Source of the DNA: an uncultured Burkholderiales bacterium
GTDB lineage: Bacteria > Pseudomonadota > Gammaproteobacteria > Burkholderiales > Thiobacillaceae
Assembly (NCBI GenBank): GCA_937925755.1
Contig: CALAMX010000124.1
Coordinates: forward strand, 1-6,187
Direction of reading: 5' to 3'
DNA: 6,187 bases
Under the pieces are notes generated by a model. It saw only the letters and a list, made by a program, of their open reading frames with translations. It was not told the origin of the DNA and made no database searches. This document shows, piece after piece, positions 1 to 6,159 of this stretch. Positions within the stretch are counted from its first letter, which is position 1; each line of letters begins with the position of its first letter. The position numbers and the translations under genes were made by a program.

Positions 1-1
1 T

Positions 2-871
2 GCCGGTCTGCGCTACGCCCGCCAGCATGGCACGCCGCTTATCGAGACCTATCACACCCTGTTCACCGAGTACTTCCACCACTACCTGCCCATCCTGCCG
101 CGCCCCTGGCTCAAGGCGCTGGCCCGCGCGATTTCGCGCCGGCAGTGCAATGCGGTCGATGCGGTGATCGCGCCCTCCGGTCCCATGCGCGAGGCCCTGC
201 GCGAATATGGCGTGACTACCCGTATCGAGGTGATCCCGACCGGGCTCCTGCCAGAAGCCTTCGTGCCGGGCAATGGCGCGGGGTTCCGCCACGCCCACGG
301 TCTACCGCCCGATCGACCGCTGCTGCTGTTCGTCGGCCGTGTGGCCTTCGAGAAGAATATCGGCTTCCTGCTCGATATGCTGGTGGTGCTGCGCCACACC
401 CACCCCGAGGCCTGCCTGGTCATCGCCGGCGAAGGACCAGCCGAGCGCGAGCTGCACCGCGAGGTGCGCCGGTTGGGGCTTGTCGAGAGCGTGCGCTTCG
501 TCGGCTATCTCGACCGTCAGCGCGAACTGCCCGACTGCTACCGCGCGGCGGATGTGTTCGTCTTCGCCTCACGTACCGAGACCCAGGGACTGGTTCTGCT
601 GGAGGCCATGGCCCAGGGTACGCCGGTGGTCGCCCTGGCGGAAATGGGCACTCGCGACGTGCTCAAAGAGGGTGCGGGCTGCCGCATCGCTCCGCCCGAC
701 CCGGTCGCCTTCGCGCGTATCGTCGCCGAACTGCTCGACGATGCCGGGGCACGCCAACGGTTATCCACTGCGGCTGTGGCTTATGCCCAAACCTGGCGCG
801 CCGAGCGCATGGTGGAGCGGGTGGCGGCCCTCTATGCCGAGCTTGCCACCCGCACACCCCCGCCAAGCTGA
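2..871 (+). CDS. GT4-family glycosyltransferase, 5'-truncated by window edge
   Basis: This is the C-terminal 289 residues of a retaining GT-B glycosyltransferase of family GT4; about 100 N-terminal residues probably lie upstream, since family members usually have 350 to 400. The frame is open from base 2, so the internal ATG at 164 is not the start. Visible signs are TYHTLFTEY near residues 16 to 24, the motif APSGPMREAL that closes the N-terminal Rossmann domain, then VIPTG, FVGRVAFEKN and a C-terminal nucleotide-sugar domain. That domain has the E-x7-E motif (ETQGLVLLE, visible residues 193 to 201), whose glutamates contact the sugar-nucleotide donor in this family. The TYHTLF motif resembles glucosyltransferases that act on diacylglycerol or other lipid acceptors. 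That specificity is inference, and donor and acceptor cannot be fixed from sequence. It probably acts at the cytoplasmic membrane face. gluQ follows 10 nt downstream, suggesting co-transcription. Confidence 0.9.
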   Translation, partial: AGLRYARQHGTPLIETYHTLFTEYFHHYLPILPRPWLKALARAISRRQCNAVDAVIAPSGPMREALREYGVTTRIEVIPTGLLPEAFVPGNGAGFRHAHGLPPDRPLLLFVGRVAFEKNIGFLLDMLVVLRHTHPEACLVIAGEGPAERELHREVRRLGLVESVRFVGYLDRQRELPDCYRAADVFVFASRTETQGLVLLEAMAQGTPVVALAEMGTRDVLKEGAGCRIAPPDPVAFARIVAELLDDAGARQRLSTAAVAYAQTWRAERMVERVAALYAELATRTPPPS

Positions 872-881
872 GCGACAACGC

Positions 882-1769
882 ATGCCGGCAGGGCCTTATC
901 GTGGCCGCTTCGCCCCTACGCCCAGCGGGCCATTGCACTTTGGCTCCCTGGTCGCTGCCCTCGGCAGTTACCTGGAGGCGCGCGGACATGGCGGCGAATG
1001 GCTGCTACGCATCGAGGACGTGGACCCGCCGCGGGTGGTGGCGGGGGCGGCGGACGTCATCCTACGCACCCTGGAGGCCTTCGGCTTCGAGTGGGATGGA
1101 CCGGTCCTCTACCAGAGCCGGCGCCAGGCCGCCTACCGCGACGCTCTCGAACGGCTGCGGCGCGAGGACCTGATCTACGCCTGCACCTGTAGTCGCAAGC
1201 GCATTGCCGCGTCGGCGCGGCGCGGTGTCGATGGCCCCGTCTATCCCGGCCACTGCCGTGGGCGCCCCCTCGAGCGCGAGGCGGTCGCCGTGCGTCTGCG
1301 CGTGCCGGACAGACGCATCGTCTTCGACGATGCCGGGCAAGGCCGGGTGGCCTGCAATGTTGCGGCGGAGTGCGGCGACTTCGTCGTGCGCCGGGCGGAC
1401 GGCGTCTTCACCTATCAGCTCGCCGTCGTGGTGGACGATGCCGCGCAGGGCATCACCCATGTGGTGCGCGGCGCCGACCTCCTCGCCTCCACCCCGCGCC
1501 AGATCGTGCTGCAACAGGCCCTTGACCTGCCCACGCCGCACTACCTGCACCTGCCGGTGGTGTTGGATGCGCACGGGGACAAGCTGTCGAAACAGACCTT
1601 GGCGCAGCCCATCGACCGCCGCGCGCCACTGCCTGCCCTCATCGCCGCCTGGGACTTTCTGGGTCAGCCGCCACCGGGCCGGCTGGATAGCGTCCAGGAG
1701 TTCTGGTCCATGGCCTTGGCGGGCTGGTCGGCGTCACGCATCCCACGGGTACGCGGTTACCGGCCCTGA
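882..1769 (+). CDS. gluQ: Glutamyl-Q tRNA(Asp) synthetase (GluQ, YadB)
   Basis: This 295-residue enzyme activates glutamate and attaches it to the queuosine base at the wobble position (34) of tRNA(Asp), in the cytosol. It is a paralogue of the glutamyl-tRNA synthetase catalytic core without the anticodon-binding domain, and its length fits GluQ rather than GltX (about 470). Visible motifs are the HIGH-like signature PTPSGPLHFGSL at residues 12 to 23, RIEDVDPPR at 43 to 51, a zinc site formed by C101, C103, Y121 and C125 with the C-x-C and Y-x3-C spacing typical of GluQ, and the KMSKS-like KLSKQ at 234 to 238. The ATG at 882 is chosen because the conserved core begins only seven residues later. 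Shine-Dalgarno pairing is weak. In many gammaproteobacteria gluQ sits beside dksA, whereas here it lies between a glycosyltransferase and hldE. Its substrate implies that the host makes queuosine-modified tRNA. Confidence 0.96.
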   Translation: MPAGPYRGRFAPTPSGPLHFGSLVAALGSYLEARGHGGEWLLRIEDVDPPRVVAGAADVILRTLEAFGFEWDGPVLYQSRRQAAYRDALERLRREDLIYACTCSRKRIAASARRGVDGPVYPGHCRGRPLEREAVAVRLRVPDRRIVFDDAGQGRVACNVAAECGDFVVRRADGVFTYQLAVVVDDAAQGITHVVRGADLLASTPRQIVLQQALDLPTPHYLHLPVVLDAHGDKLSKQTLAQPIDRRAPLPALIAAWDFLGQPPPGRLDSVQEFWSMALAGWSASRIPRVRGYRP

Positions 1770-1787
1770 TCCCAACTTGCCGCCGAC

Positions 1788-1816
1788 CGGACAGCTTTTG
1801 CAGGGCGTCCTAAAAT
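1788..1816 (+). promoter_or_regulatory. Possible sigma-70 promoter for hldE
   Basis: The 55-nt gap between gluQ and hldE holds CGGACA at 1788 to 1793 (4 of 6 against TTGACA), a 17-nt spacer, and TAAAAT at 1811 to 1816 (5 of 6 against TATAAT). It is one of the few AT-rich patches in the region. Initiation about seven bases after the -10 box would fall near 1823, leaving only one to three leader bases before the ATG at 1825. No Shine-Dalgarno sequence lies close to that ATG, which agrees with a leaderless or nearly leaderless mRNA. The boxes are visible; promoter activity is inferred. hldE could also be read through from the upstream genes. Confidence 0.4.
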
Positions 1817-1824
1817 ACTTACCC

Positions 1825-3246
1825 ATGTTCATCGACATCCCAGAGTACGCCAACGCCCAGGTCTTGGTGGTGGGCGATGTGATGCTCGACAAGTACTGGC
1901 AGGGCAACACACAGCGCATCTCGCCCGAGGCGCCTGTGCCCGTGGTGCGCATCGAATCGGAAACGCTGCGCGCGGGTGGCGCCGGCAATGTGGCGCTGAA
2001 CATCGCCGCAGTGGGCGGGCGGCCGATCCTTCTGGGCGTAATCGGCGATGATGAGGCCGGCCGAGAGCTCGAGCAACTGCTCGATCGGCAGGGAGTGCGC
2101 TGCCGGCTGCATCGCGCGGAGGGCCGCACCATCACCAAGCTACGCATCATCAGCCGCAATCAGCAGCTCATCCGCCTGGACTTCGAAGAACGGGTCAGTG
2201 CACGCAACACCGCCGGCTTTCTGGCCGACTATGCAGCGCTGCTCAATGAAGTGGCCTGCGTGGTGTGTTCCGACTATGCCAAGGGCACCTTGGAGGCAAT
2301 ACCGCAAATGATTCGGCTCGCCCGCGCACGGGGCCTGCCGGTGCTCATCGATCCCAAGGGCCGTGATTTCCAGCGCTACGCCGGCGCCAGCCTGCTTACC
2401 CCCAATCTAGGCGAGTTCGAGATGGTGGCTGGGGCCTGCCGCGACGAGGCAGAATTGGCGAGCCGCGGTGAGGCCCTGCGGCGCGACCTCGATCTCGCAG
2501 CCTTGCTCATCACGCGCGGTGAACAGGGCATGACCTTGCTCGAGGCGGGGCGAGCGCCACAGCATTTCCCGGCCAAGGCGCGCGAGGTCTATGACGTGAC
2601 CGGCGCGGGTGACACGGTGGTGGCGCTCCTCGCCGCCGGTCTTGCCGTTGGCCAATCGCTGACCGACGCGGTCGGTCTGGCCAATCTCGCCGCAGGGGTG
2701 GTCGTCGGCAAGCTGGGTACTGCCACGGTCAGTGTCGAGGAGATCGCCGCTGCGATGGACACTCACACCCCCATACCGCGCGGTGTGACTCGCGAGGACG
2801 AATTGCTGGCCTTCGTCGCGCGCGCGCGTCGTGCCGGCGAGCGCATCGTCATGACCAACGGCTGCTTTGACCTGCTGCACGCGGGCCACGTAGCCTATCT
2901 CGAGCAGGCGCGCGCCTTGGGCGATCGGCTAGTGGTGGCGGTCAACGACGATGCCTCCGTGCGTCGGCTCAAGGGCGCAGACCGGCCGGTCAATACCCTG
3001 GCGGCGCGCATGGCCGTTTTGGCTGGGCTCGCGGCGGTGGACTGGGTCGTGCCCTTTTCCGAGGATACCCCCGAGCGGCTCATCTGCCGGGTGCTGCCCG
3101 ACATCCTGGTGAAAGGTGGCGACTACCGTCCCGAAGACATTGCGGGTGGCGAATGCGTGCGCGCTGCCGGCGGTGAGGTACGGGTGCTGCCCTACGTCGC
3201 CGGGCATTCCACTACGCGTATAATCGCCGGCATCCGTAAGGTCTGA
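1825..3246 (+). CDS. hldE: Bifunctional heptose-7-P kinase / heptose-1-P adenylyltransferase HldE
   Basis: This 473-residue protein matches fused HldE (477 in E. coli). The N-terminal ribokinase/PfkB domain phosphorylates D-glycero-beta-D-manno-heptose 7-phosphate at C1. The C-terminal nucleotidyltransferase domain then makes ADP-heptose after GmhB removes the 7-phosphate. Visible kinase features are GDVMLDKYW at residues 17 to 25, RISPEAPVPVV at 31 to 41, the glycine-rich signature GGAGNVALN at 51 to 59 and the PfkB signature DVTGAGD at 257 to 263, with D263 the expected catalytic base. The second domain opens with TNGCFDLLHAGH at 344 to 355, carrying the HxGH nucleotide-binding motif (352 to 355), and ends with LVKGGDY and STTRII. 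The ATG at 1825 is preferred because the family N-terminus starts there; TTG at 1798 is an in-frame alternative. hldD starts 3 nt after its stop. A (CG)6 run codes for part of the interdomain linker. Confidence 0.97.
   Translation: MFIDIPEYANAQVLVVGDVMLDKYWQGNTQRISPEAPVPVVRIESETLRAGGAGNVALNIAAVGGRPILLGVIGDDEAGRELEQLLDRQGVRCRLHRAEGRTITKLRIISRNQQLIRLDFEERVSARNTAGFLADYAALLNEVACVVCSDYAKGTLEAIPQMIRLARARGLPVLIDPKGRDFQRYAGASLLTPNLGEFEMVAGACRDEAELASRGEALRRDLDLAALLITRGEQGMTLLEAGRAPQHFPAKAREVYDVTGAGDTVVALLAAGLAVGQSLTDAVGLANLAAGVVVGKLGTATVSVEEIAAAMDTHTPIPRGVTREDELLAFVARARRAGERIVMTNGCFDLLHAGHVAYLEQARALGDRLVVAVNDDASVRRLKGADRPVNTLAARMAVLAGLAAVDWVVPFSEDTPERLICRVLPDILVKGGDYRPEDIAGGECVRAAGGEVRVLPYVAGHSTTRIIAGIRKV
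3219..3224 (+). promoter_or_regulatory. Perfect -10 hexamer inside the hldE 3' end
   Basis: TATAAT matches the sigma-70 -10 consensus and lies 25 bases upstream of the hldD ATG. It spans the codons for the conserved TTRII stretch of HldE and uses an ATA isoleucine codon, which is uncommon in this GC-rich gene. No good -35 box stands 16 to 18 bases upstream; the candidate GTCGCC is poor. It could be a weak internal promoter for hldD, or chance. Confidence 0.2.
3238..3241 (+). promoter_or_regulatory. Ribosome-binding site of hldD
   Basis: AAGG lies 8 nt upstream of the hldD ATG and overlaps the last codons of hldE. This placement supports the start at 3250 and translational coupling, in which ribosomes ending on hldE re-initiate on hldD. 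Confidence 0.5.
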
Positions 3247-3249
3247 ATC

Positions 3250-4200
3250 ATGTATATCGTCACGGGTGGGGCTGGTTTCATTGGCAGCAATCTCATTCGC
3301 GCCCTCAACGATCGGGGCGTGAGCGAGATCCTGGTCGTCGATGACCTGAAAGACGGCACCAAATTCGCGAACCTCGCCGACAGCGACATCGCCGACTACC
3401 TCGACCGGATGGATTTCCTCACACGCGTGCAGGCGGGCATGGATTTCGGCCGGATCGAAGCCGTCCTACACCTGGGTGCCTGCTCCACGACCACCGAGTG
3501 GGACGGCCTGTACGTCATGGCCAACAACTATGAGTATTCCAAGGCCCTGTTCAACTGGTGCCAGGCGCGGCGCCTACCCTTTATCTACGCATCCTCGGCC
3601 TCGGTCTATGGCATGGGACCGGAGTTTCGGGAAGAGCGGGCCTGCGAGCGACCACTCAACCTGTACGCCTTTTCCAAATTCCTCTTCGATCAGTACGTGC
3701 GCCGCAGTTGGCGCGGGCTGACCGCCCAGGTCGTGGGCCTGCGTTACTTCAACGTCTATGGCCCGCGCGAAGCGCACAAGGGCGGGATGGCGAGCGTGGT
3801 CTATCACTTCCACCATCAGCTCCTCAAAGATGGCGTGGTGCGTTTGTTCGAGGGCTCGGATGGCTATGCTGCCGGCGAGCAGAGGCGCGATTTCATCCAT
3901 GTCGACGACACGGTGGCGGTGAAGCTTTGGCTGCTCGATCACCCCCAGGTCTCGGGCATCTTCAACGTAGGCACCGGCCGTGCGCAAAGCTTCAACGAGG
4001 TCGCGCGCGCCGTCATCGCCTACCACGGCCACGGCAGGATCCAATACATCCCCTTCCCTGAGCACCTCAAGGGCCGCTACCAGAGTTACACCCAGGCAGA
4101 CATCCGTCGATTGCGTCAGGCCGGCTACACGGCCGAGTTCATGACCGTGGAACAAGGGGTGCCGCGCTATCTGGACTGGCTTGAGCTCAATGGGCGCTGA
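3250..4200 (+). CDS. hldD: ADP-L-glycero-D-manno-heptose 6-epimerase HldD
   Basis: This 316-residue enzyme (310 in E. coli) inverts C6 of ADP-D-glycero-beta-D-manno-heptose to give ADP-L-glycero-beta-D-manno-heptose, the donor for inner-core LPS heptosylation. It is an extended short-chain dehydrogenase/reductase working in the cytosol with tightly bound NADP. Visible features are the dinucleotide-binding TGGAGFIGSN at residues 5 to 14, VVDDL at the end of the second strand, SSASVYG at 115 to 121, and the YxxxK motif YAFSK with Y139 and K143. HKGGMASVV includes K177. Y139 and K177 correspond to Tyr140 and Lys178, described as the two catalytic bases in the E. coli enzyme. The C-terminal RRDFIHVDD, FNVGTG and HLKGRYQSYTQAD blocks are HldD-typical and separate it from GalE-like epimerases. 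It sits 3 nt after hldE and overlaps the next gene by 11 nt, so the order follows the pathway. Confidence 0.97.
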   Translation: MYIVTGGAGFIGSNLIRALNDRGVSEILVVDDLKDGTKFANLADSDIADYLDRMDFLTRVQAGMDFGRIEAVLHLGACSTTTEWDGLYVMANNYEYSKALFNWCQARRLPFIYASSASVYGMGPEFREERACERPLNLYAFSKFLFDQYVRRSWRGLTAQVVGLRYFNVYGPREAHKGGMASVVYHFHHQLLKDGVVRLFEGSDGYAAGEQRRDFIHVDDTVAVKLWLLDHPQVSGIFNVGTGRAQSFNEVARAVIAYHGHGRIQYIPFPEHLKGRYQSYTQADIRRLRQAGYTAEFMTVEQGVPRYLDWLELNGR

Positions 4201-5320
4201 GCGAGACCTGCCCGCGCGACCGGACATACGGCGCATACTCGTCATCAAGTGGAGCGCACTGGGGGACGTGGTAATGGCCACCGCCATCATGGAGGACATC
4301 CGCCGCGCCTTTCCTGCCGCCGAGATCGACCTCAACACCTTGCCGCCCATGCAGGGTCTATTCGCGCACGACCCACGCTTCCGCGAGGTATTCGCCATCG
4401 ACGTACGCCGGAAGGGGGCGCAGCTTGCCGCGGCACTGGCATGGCTTGACCGGGTCAAGGCCGGTCGCTACGACCTCATCATCGACCTGCAGCGCACCGA
4501 TCGCAGCCGCAGTCTGCTCGCCCTGCTCTGGCTGGCAGGCCGCGCACCTCGCGATCGCTTGGGCAACCGAGGCGGCTTTCCCTATTCCAACACGCCCGCG
4601 CTCACCGACCCGAAGGCGCATGCACTGCTGCAGATGCGCTCGGTGCTGGAGTCTGCGGGGATCCCGGCGCTGACTCCTCGGCCGGTGCTCCATCCTGGAG
4701 CGCACCACCAGGAGCGGGCGTATAGGCTATTGACCGGGAACGACTTGCGGCCAGGGCGGTTCGCGGTGTTCCTGCCCGGCTCCCAAACGGCCGGACGGCT
4801 GAAACGCTGGGGTGTAGAGCGCTTTGTCGAACTGGCCGGCCGCCTACGTAAGGCGGGCTTGGCCGAGCGCATCGCCGTGATCGGCGGGCCCGATGAGGTG
4901 GCAGAATGCGAGGCGATCTGCGCGGCGGGCGACGATCTGGTCAACCTCAATGGGCGGATCGAGCTGCTGGAGATTGCCCCCGTGTGCGAACAGGCCGCCT
5001 TCGTCGTCGCCAACGACACCGGGACGGCGCACATCGCCGCCGCCGCGAATCGGCCCATGCTCGTCATTTGCGGCCCGACCGATCCCCGGCGCGTCAAGCC
5101 GATCGGGACGAAGGTGCGCGCCATCCAGGCCGACCTCCCATGCAAGAATTGCTATGCCAAGGAATGCAGGATCACGCAACGGCAGGCGTGTATGCAGGCG
5201 CTGACGCCTGCCTTCGTGGCCGCGGAGATCGAGGCGATGCTCACCGGAGGAGACAATGGCGTGCACACGGCAGTGCCGGTGCTGCGCGTACAAGACACAG
5301 CAGGTTCAGCTACCCCTTGA
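4190..5320 (+). CDS. GT9-family glycosyltransferase, probable LPS heptosyltransferase
   Basis: This 376-residue protein is a GT-B enzyme of family GT9, which includes the heptosyltransferases WaaC, WaaF and WaaQ. The N-terminal signature KWSALGDVVMA at residues 20 to 30 carries D26, matching the catalytic aspartate of WaaC (KxSxxGDV). The C-terminal donor-binding signature is NDTGTAHIAAA from 275, followed by CGPTDPRRVKP. A cysteine cluster (C318, C321, C326, C334) resembles the C-x2-C set in several GT9 members. Position directly after hldE-hldD supports ADP-heptose as donor; which heptose it adds (I, II or III) cannot be told. The ATG at 4190 overlaps hldD by 11 nt; a TTG at 4181 is an alternative that would add three residues. 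About 25 residues after EIEAML (ending at 351) look like a non-conserved tail, and a strong orphan ribosome-binding site lies within their coding sequence. Its end overlaps the oppositely oriented GT2 gene. Confidence 0.92.
   Translation: MGAERDLPARPDIRRILVIKWSALGDVVMATAIMEDIRRAFPAAEIDLNTLPPMQGLFAHDPRFREVFAIDVRRKGAQLAAALAWLDRVKAGRYDLIIDLQRTDRSRSLLALLWLAGRAPRDRLGNRGGFPYSNTPALTDPKAHALLQMRSVLESAGIPALTPRPVLHPGAHHQERAYRLLTGNDLRPGRFAVFLPGSQTAGRLKRWGVERFVELAGRLRKAGLAERIAVIGGPDEVAECEAICAAGDDLVNLNGRIELLEIAPVCEQAAFVVANDTGTAHIAAAANRPMLVICGPTDPRRVKPIGTKVRAIQADLPCKNCYAKECRITQRQACMQALTPAFVAAEIEAMLTGGDNGVHTAVPVLRVQDTAGSATP
5181..5212 (+). repeat. Nested inverted repeats with a shared right arm, inside the GT9 gene
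   Basis: GGCAGGCGT (5181 to 5189) pairs perfectly with ACGCCTGCC (5204 to 5212), giving a 9-bp stem. GCAGGCG (5194 to 5200) can instead pair with CGCCTGC (5205 to 5211) around the tetraloop CTGA. The two stems exclude each other. No T-run follows, so this is not an ordinary intrinsic terminator. It lies in coding sequence and may be chance in GC-rich DNA. Confidence 0.5.
5246..5258 (+). promoter_or_regulatory. Orphan strong Shine-Dalgarno and ATG near the GT9 3' end
   Basis: GGAGGAGACAATG has a GGAGG core five bases before the ATG at 5256, the best ribosome-binding site in the window. The frame it opens runs to 5891 but is antisense to the GT2 gene from 5310 on and shows no recognisable protein. 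I annotate only the site. It could be a relic of a lost downstream gene, a start for a small peptide, or chance within codons for Gly-Gly-Asp-Asn. Confidence 0.35.
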
Positions 5321-5323
5321 ACC
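5303..5323. terminator. Weak hairpin across two convergent stop codons
   Basis: GGTTCA (5303 to 5308) pairs with TGAACC (5318 to 5323), and a G-T pair can extend the stem. The loop of about nine bases carries the minus-strand TAG (5310 to 5312), and the right arm carries the plus-strand TGA (5318 to 5320). No T-tract flanks either side, so intrinsic termination would be weak. Its place between convergent genes makes a bidirectional role possible. Confidence 0.25.
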
Positions 5324-6122
5324 GCGGTGGCCACTGCATCGGTGGTGCGCCCGGCGGCATCAGGCGCTCGCCGTGCCGGGCGAACTGCTGTGCCTCGTAG
5401 AGCTTGGCATACTTCATAAAGGCGTAAAAGGCCATGGTCGTCGAGGCCATGAAACCTGCCCAGCCGTTGAGGAAGTTGCGCTTGAGGAAGTAGCTCTTCA
5501 GGAAGGCCAGCGGCGGATAGAGCACCATGATCCAGGGATTGGCGCGCCGGCCTTTGGCCTGTTTGTCCGCGACCAGTCCGCTGGAGTAGTGGTTGACCTT
5601 GTCCACCTTCACGTGCAGGCTGGTCTCGCCGAAATGATAGAAGGGGTGACGCAGGTCCTCAACCGGCCCCTCGACCTTTGGCGCGGCATGGATGGGCATG
5701 TCGCTGATGCGGCCGCGTGTCTTGTCGAACAGACGCAGGAAGCGGTTCATGCGCACCCGTGGGTCGCACATCCGCCAAAACATCTGCTCCTGGCGCGGCA
5801 GGGTGTAGCCAGCGGCCGTGGGCCCGGCGGCCAGCAAGGTGCGGATCTCGGCCTGGGACGCAGGCGAGAGCATCTCATCGGCATCCAGTAACAGCACCCA
5901 GCGATGGGCGGTCTTGTCCAGCGCCGACTGTTTCTGCGCACCGTAGCCCTTGAACGGCTCCTGGTGGATGACGCAGCCGTAAGCCGCCGCGATTTGCAAG
6001 GTCGCATCCGTGCTGTAGGAGTCCAGCACCAGGATCTCGTCCGCCCACTTCACGCTCTCAAGGCAAGCGCGCAAGGTGCGGGCATTGTTGTAGGTGGTGA
6101 TGAAAACGGAGAGTTTTTCCAT
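5310..6122 (-). CDS. GT2-family glycosyltransferase, WaaE-like LPS core enzyme
   Basis: This 270-residue protein is a GT-A glycosyltransferase of family GT2. It opens with LSVFITTYNNARTL at residues 4 to 17, followed by ADEILVLDSYSTDAT (27 to 41), where D34 and D39 belong to the nucleotide-binding part, and QGYG-like FKGYGAQKQ at 57 to 65. LLLDADEM at 77 to 84 contains the DAD metal-binding triad. The layout and the later FLRLFD, HPFYHF and KVDKVNHYSS segments match the WaaE/KdtX group, some members of which add glucose to inner-core heptose. That activity is only a family-based suggestion. Residues 195 to 240 are rich in aromatic and hydrophobic side chains (PWIMVLYPPLAFLKSYFL and beyond), which may seat it on the inner membrane. 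The ATG at 6122 immediately precedes the conserved N-terminus, but no Shine-Dalgarno is evident. It converges on the GT9 gene with an 11-nt overlap and diverges from the amidotransferase gene. Confidence 0.9.
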   Translation of the reverse strand: MEKLSVFITTYNNARTLRACLESVKWADEILVLDSYSTDATLQIAAAYGCVIHQEPFKGYGAQKQSALDKTAHRWVLLLDADEMLSPASQAEIRTLLAAGPTAAGYTLPRQEQMFWRMCDPRVRMNRFLRLFDKTRGRISDMPIHAAPKVEGPVEDLRHPFYHFGETSLHVKVDKVNHYSSGLVADKQAKGRRANPWIMVLYPPLAFLKSYFLKRNFLNGWAGFMASTTMAFYAFMKYAKLYEAQQFARHGERLMPPGAPPMQWPPRFKG

Positions 6123-6152
6123 GGCTGCGCCGGGCTGCGAGACTTGATTCAG

Positions 6153-6159
6153 TATGATA
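6153..6159. promoter_or_regulatory. Symmetrical -10-like element between divergent genes
   Basis: GTATGATAC (6152 to 6160) is symmetrical apart from its centre. Read rightwards it gives TATGAT (6153 to 6158), read leftwards TATCAT (6159 to 6154), each 5 of 6 against TATAAT. It is the only AT-rich patch in the 47-nt gap. Rightward initiation would fall a few bases before the ATG at 6170, giving a very short leader. Leftward initiation would leave a leader of about 25 nt for the GT2 gene. Neither direction has a good -35 box. Confidence 0.4.

Noticed and set aside
273..881. Open frame continuing upstream of gluQ, as if gluQ were a longer fusion protein
   Set aside because: It overlaps the well-supported GT4 gene in another frame and has low-complexity, Arg/Pro/Ser-rich content. 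The GluQ fold begins at 882.
145..1173. Plus-strand frame of 342 codons across the GT4 and gluQ genes
   Set aside because: It overlaps two recognised genes in another frame and is Arg/Ala/Gly-rich with no motif.
1062..1574. Minus-strand frame of 170 codons antisense to gluQ
   Set aside because: It is a shadow of the gluQ codon pattern without domain features.
1763..1806. GCCCTG/CAGGGC inverted repeat around the gluQ-hldE gap, as a terminator
   Set aside because: It has only six base pairs with a loop of more than 30 nt and no T-run, so it is unlikely to terminate transcription.
1204..1824. Open frame extending hldE upstream by about 200 codons
   Set aside because: It overlaps gluQ out of frame with no recognisable domain. 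HldE has its full normal length from 1825.
4181..4189. TTG at 4181 as the GT9 start
   Set aside because: It adds only Met-Ser-Ser before an ATG at 4190. ATG is the more usual choice and has the smaller overlap with hldD, though TTG is not excluded.
3574..4458. Long minus-strand open frame (294 codons) antisense to hldD and the GT9 start
   Set aside because: Long antisense frames are common in GC-rich DNA. It has no recognised motif and lies over strongly conserved genes.
5256..5891. Plus-strand frame of 211 codons opening with a strong ribosome-binding site
   Set aside because: As a full protein it is antisense to the GT2 gene and shows no domain. Only the start signal is reported, as a site.
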